From: an uncultured Bacteroidales bacterium
GTDB taxonomy: Bacteria; Bacteroidota; Bacteroidia; Bacteroidales; UBA932
NCBI GenBank assembly: GCA_905235535.1
Contig: CAJOLS010000001.1
Coordinates: forward strand, 1-47,710
DNA length: 47,710 bases
Direction: 5' to 3'
Shown here piece by piece: positions 6,856 to 13,628 of this stretch. Below the pieces are notes generated by a model that ran no database searches, had not been told where the DNA came from, and saw only the letters and a list, made by a program, of their open reading frames with translations. Within the stretch, counting starts at the first letter, position 1; each line of letters begins with the position of its first letter. A program made the position numbers and the translations under genes.

Positions 6856-7723
6856 AGCCTCCAATAAACGGTGGAAGGGGAGCCTGGACGGGACGCCCTG
6901 GATGCATGGTGCACTCATTGTTCTCACCCATTACCTGCCGCTTAGCCTGATGTACGGGCTCATGGCTCTCTCCATTCCCGTTTATGTGGCCATTGACAGT
7001 CGTGGCCGCAGGGCTTCCTACGCCTTTTTCCGCCGGCGGATGCGCTATGGACGCTTTCGCAGTTTCCTGCATGTCTTCCGCAACATGTACAACATGGGCA
7101 AGGTGGTGATTGACCGCTTTGCCGCCTATGCCGGAAAGCAGTTCCGCATGGAAGAAAACCCCCGGTGGCTCCAGGATGCGTTAAGTCAGGAAGGCAGGCA
7201 CATGCTCTTTTCCTCACATGTGGGCAATTTTGAGCTGTCCGGGTATATGGATCTTTCTCCCAAGCCCATCAAGGCGCTGGTGTATGCCGGTGAAAATGAG
7301 CTCATTATGCAGCATCGCTCCCGCCTGTTTTCCAACGGGCGGGTTCAGATGGTTCCCATCCGGGAAGATATGTCCCACCTGTTTATCCTGAACGACGCCC
7401 TCCAGAACGGGGACGTGGTTTCCTTAGCGGCCGACCGCATCTTCGATTCCTCCAAAACCGTTCGCTGCCGTTTCTTCGGGGAAGAAGCCTCTTTCCCGGC
7501 GGGCCCCTTTACGATGGCCTTGAAAAAGGAAGCGAGGGCCTATGCTATATTTGTGGTGAAGGAGTCTGTAAAAAGCTTCCGTATCCTGGCTCAGGAGCTG
7601 AAGGCCGATGGGGAAGACACCGCCAAAATCCGCTCCCTGGCACAGGCGTATGCATCTGCCCTGGAGAAAGTGGCGAGGAAGTATCCGGACCAATGGTTTA
7701 ATTTTTATGATTTTTGGGCCTGA
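6848..7723 (+). CDS. LpxL/HtrB-type lysophospholipid acyltransferase
   Basis: A 291-residue membrane-associated acyltransferase of the lipid A biosynthesis type. The HX4E motif is visible as SSHVGNFELSG, and a hydrophobic N-terminal segment follows (HGALIVLTHYLPLSLMYGLM). In polyene clusters such enzymes are thought to move the finished acyl chain from ACP onto a membrane lipid or glycolipid acceptor. The TTG start at 6848 overlaps the ACP by 8 nt; an internal ATG (MHGALIV) is less likely because it would trim the conserved amphipathic lead-in. The dehydratase that follows starts on its stop codon. Confidence 0.85.
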   Translation: MPEASNKRWKGSLDGTPWMHGALIVLTHYLPLSLMYGLMALSIPVYVAIDSRGRRASYAFFRRRMRYGRFRSFLHVFRNMYNMGKVVIDRFAAYAGKQFRMEENPRWLQDALSQEGRHMLFSSHVGNFELSGYMDLSPKPIKALVYAGENELIMQHRSRLFSNGRVQMVPIREDMSHLFILNDALQNGDVVSLAADRIFDSSKTVRCRFFGEEASFPAGPFTMALKKEARAYAIFVVKESVKSFRILAQELKADGEDTAKIRSLAQAYASALEKVARKYPDQWFNFYDFWA

Positions 7724-8157
7724 TGGACAGCCAATTCCATAATATACCCATAGGGGAACTTCTTCCGCAGCAGCCGCCCTTCCGCTTTGTGGACCACATA
7801 GAGCTGTACACGAAGGAAGAGACCCGCGTCAGCTTCACCCCCGGGGATGGAAACCTCCTGATGGAAGACGGTTGCCTGTGCGCAGCCGGGCTTCTGGAGC
7901 ACATGGCCCAGGCCAGTGCCACCCGGGTGGGTTACCACAGCAAATATATCCTGCACATTCCCGTGAGCATAGGCTACATAGGCCAAATCCGGAAATTCGT
8001 GCTCCACCGGCTCCCCAAGGCCGGAGAGCTGCTGGAAACCTCCGTATATCTTCGCCAGGAAGTGTTCAACATCTCTTTGGCCGATATTGAAGTGAGGACT
8101 GCCCTGGGAGAAGTGCTGGCCACTGCATCCCTGAAAACCGCGTTGAAAGATGACTAA
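7723..8157 (+). CDS. 3-hydroxyacyl-ACP dehydratase-like hot-dog protein (FabZ-like)
   Basis: 144 residues. The opening IGELLPQQPPFRFVDHI is the FabZ/FabA-type lead-in, and the hot-dog central helix carries CAAGLLEHMAQASATRVGY. It would dehydrate 3-hydroxyacyl-ACP to the trans-2-enoyl form, and repeated without enoyl reduction this gives conjugated double bonds. The usual catalytic His/Glu pair of FabZ is not clearly conserved in its normal context (the helix has GLLEH), so activity is likely but not certain. The start at 7723 overlaps the previous stop (TGATG), and the next gene overlaps its end by 8 nt. Confidence 0.82.
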   Translation: MDSQFHNIPIGELLPQQPPFRFVDHIELYTKEETRVSFTPGDGNLLMEDGCLCAAGLLEHMAQASATRVGYHSKYILHIPVSIGYIGQIRKFVLHRLPKAGELLETSVYLRQEVFNISLADIEVRTALGEVLATASLKTALKDD

Positions 8158-9265
8158 GGTATATTGCTTAGGCTGCGGCGTGGTTACGCCGGTGGGAAAT
8201 ACTCCTGCCGGGGTTTATGAGGCCGTGCGCAAAGGAAAATCGGCCTTCCGGATGTACGAAGGATGGCCGGAGCCTTACTATGCATCCCTGCTGGAGCGTG
8301 GAGACTTTGAAGAGGCGTCCTTTTTTGACCATATCCTGCTGCAGGCTTCCCGCGCTGCGGTGGCCGATGCAGGAATAGATATCACCGGCCCCCGCGTGGG
8401 CCTGGTGCTTTCCTCCATCAAGGGGAATGTGGAGAAGATTGACTCGGAAGATGTTTCCCTGGCCGTATCGGCCTCCCGGCTGGCCCGGGCGCTGGGTGTG
8501 ATGACGGCTCCCATTGTGGTGTCCAATGCCTGCATTTCCGGCCTGGCCGCCCTGCTGCAGGGCATCCGTATGATACGAAGCGGCGCCTATGACCATGTGC
8601 TTGTGGCCGGGGCCGAGGTGCAGTCCCGTTTTATCGTAACCGGTTTTCAGTCCCTGAAAGCCCTTTCCCTGAATCCCTGCACGCCTTTTGATGCCGGAAG
8701 GGACGGCCTGAACCTCGGAGAAGCCGCTGCCGCCATGCTCCTCTCCTCCTGTCCTTTTGAGGCCTCTTCCTGTCATTCTGAGCGAAGCGAAGAATCTCTC
8801 TGGGAATTGGTGGATGGTGCGGTGAGGAATGATGCGAATCACATCTCCGGCCCGTCCCGTATGGGAGAGGGGAGTTACAATGCCCTCCGTGTGGTATTGG
8901 ATTCTGTAAAACCGGAAGAACTGGCTTTTGTGAACGTGCATGGTACCGCCACCCGCTACAACGACCAGATGGAAGCCATAGCCCTGAACCGGGCCGGCAT
9001 GCAGGAGGTTCCCGTGAATGCTTTGAAAGGCACTTTCGGCCATACCATGGGCGCCGCCGGTATCCTGGAATCCATCGTTTCCATGCAAGCCTGCGACACC
9101 GGCGTGGTGCTGCCCACGAAAGGTTTCTCCACCATGGGAGTAGAGCCGGCCGTGTCTGTATCGGCCCGGGAAAGAAAAACCGATAAGAAAGCCTTTGTCA
9201 AACTGCTGTCCGGATTTGGCGGCGTAAACGGAGCCCTGCTCTTTAGAAAAGGAGGTGGCCGGTGA
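8150..9265 (+). CDS. 3-oxoacyl-ACP synthase (ketosynthase 1) carrying an in-frame repeat insertion
   Basis: A 371-residue FabF-like thiolase-fold enzyme. The condensing triad is intact: Cys128 (SNACISG), His264 (NVHGTA) and His298 (GTFGHTMG), with Lys293 before it. It should perform decarboxylative chain extension on the operon's ACPs. Residues about 203-217 are an addition relative to ketosynthases and contain CHSERSEES, the translation of a dispersed 27-bp repeat (8771-8797). The frame is preserved, and homologous sequence resumes with WELVDGAVRNDANHIS. The insert lies on a likely surface segment between the Cys and first His. It overlaps its neighbours by 8 and 4 nt. Confidence 0.9.
   Translation: MTKVYCLGCGVVTPVGNTPAGVYEAVRKGKSAFRMYEGWPEPYYASLLERGDFEEASFFDHILLQASRAAVADAGIDITGPRVGLVLSSIKGNVEKIDSEDVSLAVSASRLARALGVMTAPIVVSNACISGLAALLQGIRMIRSGAYDHVLVAGAEVQSRFIVTGFQSLKALSLNPCTPFDAGRDGLNLGEAAAAMLLSSCPFEASSCHSERSEESLWELVDGAVRNDANHISGPSRMGEGSYNALRVVLDSVKPEELAFVNVHGTATRYNDQMEAIALNRAGMQEVPVNALKGTFGHTMGAAGILESIVSMQACDTGVVLPTKGFSTMGVEPAVSVSARERKTDKKAFVKLLSGFGGVNGALLFRKGGGR
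8771..8797 (+). repeat. CHSERSEES-type dispersed repeat, copy a (inside ketosynthase 1)
   Basis: The 27-bp unit begins TGTCATTCTGAGCGAAGCGA and ends AGAATCT. The same unit occurs reversed at 22934-22960 and 24103-24129. Here it is read in frame as CHSERSEES. This repeat type is familiar as a spurious peptide in many bacterial ORFs. Confidence 0.85.
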
Positions 9266-9756
9266 AACAGGCAAGCATTCTCTGCGGGGCATCCCTTACA
9301 GATCTGTATCGCCAGTGGGCGGGGGACTATCCCAAGTTCTTCAAGATGGACACCCTGAGCAAACTGGGGTTCCTTCTGGCCGAGATGCTGGTGCACGACG
9401 AGCCGGAGCGTTTCACCTTCCGGGAAGACCGCGCCGTCCTTGTTTTCAGCCGGGAAGGATGCGTTGCCAACGACCGGAACTATGCCCGGTCCATGCAGGA
9501 TTTCCCGTCTCCGGCGCTCTTTGTTTACACCCTTCCGAACATCGTATCCGGAGAGATTTCCATCCGCAACAAATGGGGGGGAGAGAGTTCCGCTTTTGTG
9601 CTGGAAAGCTATGATGAGGCCCAGATTTGGGAGATTGTGAGACAGGCTTTCCAGGATTCCCGCACAAAATCGGCCTTTGTGGCTTGGATAGACTGCCCGG
9701 CCGATGAAAATTATGTAACTAACGCTTGGTTAGTTGATAAAACGGATTTGTTTTAG
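9262..9756 (+). CDS. Beta-ketoacyl-synthase-like short protein (chain-length-factor type, N-terminal half only)
   Basis: 164 residues, resembling only the N-terminal part of a ketosynthase (ketoacyl-synt_2 / 'beta-ketoacyl synthase N-terminal-like'). Segments include YPKFFKMDTLSKLGFLLAEML, NDRNYARSM and PSPALFVYTLPNIVSGEISI. It stops before a full catalytic core and lacks the Cys-His-His triad. The GTG start at 9262 has a good upstream AGGAGG-like site at about 9250. It sits between ketosynthase 1 and ACP 2 and probably pairs with a full ketosynthase as a non-catalytic, length-setting subunit. That role is inferred from family and position. Confidence 0.7.
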   Translation: MKQASILCGASLTDLYRQWAGDYPKFFKMDTLSKLGFLLAEMLVHDEPERFTFREDRAVLVFSREGCVANDRNYARSMQDFPSPALFVYTLPNIVSGEISIRNKWGGESSAFVLESYDEAQIWEIVRQAFQDSRTKSAFVAWIDCPADENYVTNAWLVDKTDLF

Positions 9757-9779
9757 GAAATAATAAAAATGTTAATATT

Positions 9780-10040
9780 ATGGAAAACTTGATTGATGAG
9801 CTCAAATTGAAGGTAATTGACGCCTTGAACCTGGACGGAATGACGGCCGCAGACATTGAAGACGATGCCCCGCTTTTCGGAGACGCCGGACTGGGTCTGG
9901 ACTCCATTGATGTCCTGGAATTGATTGTTCTTTTGGAGAAGAATTACGGCATCCGCCTGGCGTCTCCGGCCGAGGGAAAAGAGGTGTTCAAAAGCATGGC
10001 CGTCATGGCCGCTTATGTGGCCGGTCATCGGACCAAATAA
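9780..10040 (+). CDS. Acyl carrier protein 2 of the polyene-type operon
   Basis: An 86-residue acidic carrier with phosphopantetheine site GLGLDSIDVLEL, serine at residue 42. It directly abuts the ketosynthase 2 gene, whose TTG start is the next base after its stop codon. The second ACP in the operon may serve the starter unit or a parallel chain, as in clusters where two ACPs work with two ketosynthase pairs. Confidence 0.93.
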   Translation: MENLIDELKLKVIDALNLDGMTAADIEDDAPLFGDAGLGLDSIDVLELIVLLEKNYGIRLASPAEGKEVFKSMAVMAAYVAGHRTK

Positions 10041-11195
10041 TTGGAGCAGGTACTGGTCATAACAGGTGCCGGCGTGGTAAGCGCCATCGGGGTGGGCAAA
10101 CAGGCCAACTTCGAAAGCCTTCTCCATGCCCGTCCGGGAATTGGACCCGTGCGATACCTGTCCACCGGGCTGAAAGATTTCCCGGTGGGGGAGGTGCCTC
10201 TGTCCAATGAGGAACTGGCCCGCCAAACCGGAGCGCCCGAAAGTTGGCCCCGTACCACTCTTCTGTCCATCTGCGCCCTGCAGGAAGCCCTGGCACAGGC
10301 TGGTTTGCCCGATGGAAGCGGTATGCGCCTGATTGGAGGAACCACGGTGGGCGGAATGGATTTGACGGAAAAATCGTTCCCGCAGTATTCTCCAGACCAT
10401 ACCTGCGGCGCTTCCACAGACCTGGCCGCCCTCTTTATAGGCGGTTTTGAAGATGCCACCACCCTTTCTACCGCCTGTTCATCGGCTGCCAATGCCATGA
10501 TGTTCGGGGCCAATCTGCTGCGTACCGGACAGTACAGGCGGGTTGTGGCAGGAGGCAGCGAAAGCCTTTCCAACTATCATCTGAACGGCTTCAATTCGCT
10601 CATGATTCTGGACAGGCAGCCCTGCAGGCCCTTTGATGCTTCGCGGGCCGGTCTTAATCTGGGGGAAGGGGCTGCCTATCTGGTGCTGGAAACGGTCGAA
10701 AGTGCCCGGGAAAGGGGAGCGAAACCCCTGGCCCGCCTTTCCGGCTTTGGAAATGCCTGTGACGCTTTTCACCAGACGGCTTCTTCCGAGAACGGAGAAG
10801 GGGCATTTCTGGCAATGCAGAAAGCTTTGCAGCTGGCCGGGCTTGAGCCTGGCGACATAGACTATATCAATGCCCACGGAACGGGCACTCCCAATAACGA
10901 CGCTTCGGAGAGCGCGGCTTTGAAACGGATTTTTGCAGAGGAGATTCCTCCTGTGAGTTCCACCAAGGCCTTCACTGGCCACACCACCAGTGCATCCGGT
11001 TCCATCGAGGCGGTATTCTGCCTCCTGGCCCTGCAGAACGGCTTTATTCCACCCCAGTTTAACTGGCAATCGGCCGATCCTTCCTGTGTGATTCCCTGCA
11101 CATCGGCCTTGCAGAAGCCTCTGAAGCATATTCTTTCCAATGCCTTTGGTTTTGGCGGGAACGATTCCTCCCTTATCCTGAGCCGCTATGAGTAA
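10041..11195 (+). CDS. 3-oxoacyl-ACP synthase (ketosynthase 2, FabF-like)
   Basis: A 384-residue condensing enzyme with the full triad: Cys146 (STACSSAANA), His279 (NAHGTGTPNND) and His314 (TGHTTSASG), with Lys309. A TTG start directly follows the ACP 2 stop codon; no better ATG keeps the conserved N-terminal strand VLVITGAGVVSAIG. Its 3' end overlaps the next half-size ketosynthase-like gene by 8 nt, which suggests tight coupling and a heterodimer. It should extend chains on the operon's ACPs. Confidence 0.92.
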   Translation: MEQVLVITGAGVVSAIGVGKQANFESLLHARPGIGPVRYLSTGLKDFPVGEVPLSNEELARQTGAPESWPRTTLLSICALQEALAQAGLPDGSGMRLIGGTTVGGMDLTEKSFPQYSPDHTCGASTDLAALFIGGFEDATTLSTACSSAANAMMFGANLLRTGQYRRVVAGGSESLSNYHLNGFNSLMILDRQPCRPFDASRAGLNLGEGAAYLVLETVESARERGAKPLARLSGFGNACDAFHQTASSENGEGAFLAMQKALQLAGLEPGDIDYINAHGTGTPNNDASESAALKRIFAEEIPPVSSTKAFTGHTTSASGSIEAVFCLLALQNGFIPPQFNWQSADPSCVIPCTSALQKPLKHILSNAFGFGGNDSSLILSRYE

Positions 11196-11712
11196 AGAAG
11201 TTTACATACGTGCCGTGGTTAAACTGGGCGCCCAGGATCCGGATTTCCGCGAAGTGATTTCCCCTATGGAGGCCCGCCGGATGGGACGCCTGCTCAAAAG
11301 GGCCGCCTGGTGCTCCTCCAAGGCGCTTGAAGAGGCCGGGATTGCCATGCCTGACGCCGTGATAACGGCCACGGACTATGGCTGCATGGAGAATTCCGAG
11401 GCTTTTCTGAAGGGAGTGTTAAACCCGGAGGAGGGAGCCATGAGCCCTACCAGGTTTATGCAAAGCACCCACAACACCATAGGCTCTCTTATTGCCATCC
11501 GGTTAGGTTGCCATGGGTACAACGCTACTTATTCCCACACCGGTTGCTCGCTTCGCAGTGCCCTGGAAGACGCCATGATGCAGTTGCAGCTGGGAGACAT
11601 AGAAAGCGCCCTGGTGGGCTGGTTCGACGAACGCACTCCCGCCATGGATGCCAGGCCGCTTCCGGGCCGGGAACAGGCCGTCGCCATTGTTTTATCCGTA
11701 AATCCCAAGTAA
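11188..11712 (+). CDS. Half-size beta-ketoacyl synthase-like protein retaining the Cys nucleophile
   Basis: 174 residues matching the N-terminal half of a ketosynthase: THNTIGSLIAIRLGCHGYNA aligns with the dimer helix, and YSHTGCSLRSALEDA aligns with the nucleophile elbow, with Cys120 in the active-site position. The C-terminal half with both catalytic histidines is missing, and no remnant of it follows before the next gene. It therefore cannot be a normal condensing enzyme. It may be a chain-length factor or a priming/editing partner of ketosynthase 2. Retention of Cys with loss of the His residues is unusual. Confidence 0.72.
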   Translation: MSKEVYIRAVVKLGAQDPDFREVISPMEARRMGRLLKRAAWCSSKALEEAGIAMPDAVITATDYGCMENSEAFLKGVLNPEEGAMSPTRFMQSTHNTIGSLIAIRLGCHGYNATYSHTGCSLRSALEDAMMQLQLGDIESALVGWFDERTPAMDARPLPGREQAVAIVLSVNPK

Positions 11713-11718
11713 ATCGAT

Positions 11719-12075
11719 ATGCTCAGACTCCTTTTCCTGTCTCTGGTCCAGTCCATCCTCATGTGCAGCGCGCAGTCCCTTTTCAAGGTGGCGGCCACCC
11801 ACATGGGCACATTCAGTTGGACCTGGTGCTTTTTCCGGGACAGCCTCCTGCTCAACTGGTGGCTGCTGCTGTCCGGTATCTGCGGTATTGCCGGTGTCAT
11901 CGAGTGGATTTATTTGCTCAAGACCTATCCCTTCAGCCAGGTATATCCGCTTTCTTCCATGAGTTTTCTGTTAGGCATGTTTGTTGCCATTGTCTTCTTC
12001 AAGGAGACCGTGGTCTGGCAACAGTGGGTGGGTGTATTTCTCATTCTGGCCGGTTGCGGACTCATTGCACGATGA
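11719..12075 (+). CDS. Small EamA/SMR-like four-helix membrane protein
   Basis: 118 residues with four predicted membrane helices (FLSLVQSILMCSAQSLF, LLNWWLLLSGICGIAGVIEW, PLSSMSFLLGMFVAIVFF, WVGVFLILAGCGLIA). The pattern and length fit the EamA/SMR superfamily half-size proteins such as ArnE/ArnF, which flip lipid-linked substrates. In this operon it may flip a lipid or glycolipid intermediate across the inner membrane. The LolA-like gene starts on its stop codon. Confidence 0.72.
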   Translation: MLRLLFLSLVQSILMCSAQSLFKVAATHMGTFSWTWCFFRDSLLLNWWLLLSGICGIAGVIEWIYLLKTYPFSQVYPLSSMSFLLGMFVAIVFFKETVVWQQWVGVFLILAGCGLIAR

Positions 12076-12566
12076 AAAAATGGCTTCCATATCTTCTGGC
12101 GGCGTTTTCCGCTGTGACCTTTGCTTTTAAGGCAGAGGCCCAGGAAGACGTTTGGGCCAGGATCAAAGAAGTGAACTTTCCCAAAAAGTCCCTGCAAGCT
12201 TCCTGGAACCGTATTTACCGTTCTCCCATGCTGCAGGACGATATGCTAAGCGAAGGAACTGTTTCCATTGAACAGCCGGATATGCTTCGCTGGGAAACGC
12301 TGAAACCGGTGAAACGGGTTACCCAACTGGACAGTAGCACAAAGGGCCGGTTCCGCCTTCCGGAAGAGAAGGATTTCAAGGTGAACATTCTGGAAGGAGA
12401 CACTTATACAGTACAGTTGACCCCCGTTCGCAGAGACTTGAAACAGCTGGTAGGACAAATTGTGCTGACGGTTGAGAAGAGCTCTTATAAACTTTTAAAT
12501 GTGACCATCTTAGGAGTTGACGGAGATTGGACCCAGATTACCTTTTCCCAAGTAAAGATGAACTAG
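12072..12566 (+). CDS. LolA-like outer-membrane lipoprotein carrier protein
   Basis: 164 residues with a signal peptide (MKKWLPYLLAAFSAVTFAFKAEAQ, cut likely after AEA). The mature chain is a LolA/VioE-type half barrel with the pattern MLSEGTVSIEQPDMLRWET, quoted as the family-like segment. Such periplasmic carriers are standard in aryl-polyene and xanthomonadin clusters and are thought to move the hydrophobic product across the periplasm. The ATG at 12072 is chosen because it gives the signal peptide and overlaps the previous stop by 4 nt. The long upstream extension of the same frame is spurious. Confidence 0.82.
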   Translation: MKKWLPYLLAAFSAVTFAFKAEAQEDVWARIKEVNFPKKSLQASWNRIYRSPMLQDDMLSEGTVSIEQPDMLRWETLKPVKRVTQLDSSTKGRFRLPEEKDFKVNILEGDTYTVQLTPVRRDLKQLVGQIVLTVEKSSYKLLNVTILGVDGDWTQITFSQVKMN

Positions 12567-12567
12567 T

Positions 12568-12894
12568 ATGATGCTGGAAGGACTGCTATATAAGGTATTG
12601 GAAAAAGGGGAAGGCTTTGCCCGGATTCAATTGCTTCCGGAAAGCCCAATCTATGCCTCTCATTTCCCTGGATTTCCTGTTACACCGGGGGTTACTCTGG
12701 TTCAAATGGGACTTGAATTAATGGGCAAGAAACTATTGTCTTCCAAAGACATAAAGTTCATTGTTCCCGTACTTCCTTCGAAGGAGGGAACCATTCTTCG
12801 CTATGAGTGGTCTTATCCGGAGGAAGCCAGGGCCGATGTCTCCGTTTTCCTGGCCGACGGCACCCTCTGCGCCAAAATGAGCCTGGGTGTATGA
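12568..12894 (+). CDS. 3-hydroxyacyl-ACP dehydratase-like hot-dog protein 2
   Basis: 108 residues of the FabZ-like hot-dog fold. The conserved turn is present as SHFPGFPVTPG with the probable catalytic His at residue 32, followed by the central helix TLVQMGLELMGKK. It starts just after the LolA-like stop and ends overlapping the glycosyltransferase start by 4 nt. It should act alongside the first dehydratase; clusters of this type usually carry two. Confidence 0.82.
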   Translation: MMLEGLLYKVLEKGEGFARIQLLPESPIYASHFPGFPVTPGVTLVQMGLELMGKKLLSSKDIKFIVPVLPSKEGTILRYEWSYPEEARADVSVFLADGTLCAKMSLGV

Positions 12895-13613
12895 AGGATA
12901 CCCTGATCATTATCCCAACTTATAATAATGCCGGCACGCTGGAAAACGTGCTGGAACGCTGCCAGGCGCAGGGACTTCCCATCCTGGTGGTGGACGACGG
13001 AAGCACGGACGCCACTTCTTCCATTCTGGACGGCATGGGAACCCGCATCCAGGTTCTCCGCCACAAGACCAACCTGGGCAAGGGGAAGGCCTTGAAAACA
13101 GGCTTTATAGAGGCTCGCAGGCAGGGCTATGCCTATGCCTTGACCATAGATTCCGACGGGCAGCATTTCCCGGAGGACATTCCGGCGCTGCTCTCTGCCC
13201 AAGGGGAGCGTACGCTGGTTGTGGGCAGCCGCTCGCAGATGGGGGCCGGCGGGGGCAGTTCCTTTGCCAACCGTTTTTCCAATTTCTGGTTCCGCCTGTA
13301 CACGTGGGTGCGCCTGCCGGACACACAGACCGGTTTCCGGCTGTATCCGCTAAAGGCTTTGCCTTCCCTGAACATGTTGAGTTCCCGGTACGAGGCAGAA
13401 CTGGCCCTGCTGGTTTTCAGCGCCTGGAAAGGCTTGAAAATGAAGCCCGTTCCGGTGCGGGTGGCCTATCCGGAAGACCGCGTATCGCATTTCCGGCCTG
13501 GCATGGATTTTTTGCGTATCTCGCTGCTTAACACGCTGTTATTGTTCCTGGCCCTGCTTTATGGCTGGCCCCGTATGCTCTTTTCCCGGATTTTTCTTAA
13601 ATTTGTAGATTAG
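12891..13613 (+). CDS. Glycosyltransferase family 2
   Basis: A 240-residue GT-A enzyme. The N-terminus is LIIIPTYNNAGTLENVLE, with the nucleotide-binding VVDDGSTDATS and the metal-binding IDSDGQHFPED (DxD-like). A C-terminal hydrophobic stretch (ISLLNTLLLFLALLYGW) suggests membrane association, as in dolichyl-phosphate-mannose synthase-like enzymes. It may add a sugar to the lipid acceptor of the polyene product. The start at 12891 is chosen because it overlaps the dehydratase stop by 4 nt and gives the canonical N-terminus. Confidence 0.9.
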   Translation: MKDTLIIIPTYNNAGTLENVLERCQAQGLPILVVDDGSTDATSSILDGMGTRIQVLRHKTNLGKGKALKTGFIEARRQGYAYALTIDSDGQHFPEDIPALLSAQGERTLVVGSRSQMGAGGGSSFANRFSNFWFRLYTWVRLPDTQTGFRLYPLKALPSLNMLSSRYEAELALLVFSAWKGLKMKPVPVRVAYPEDRVSHFRPGMDFLRISLLNTLLLFLALLYGWPRMLFSRIFLKFVD

Positions 13614-13628
13614 AAATCTACAATACCG

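Noticed and set aside
8168..9292. 374-residue minus-strand frame
   Set aside because: It is antisense to ketosynthase 1, which has all catalytic residues on the plus strand.
11508..12071. Upstream part of the LolA frame
   Set aside because: It overlaps two well-supported genes in another frame; the signal peptide begins at 12072.
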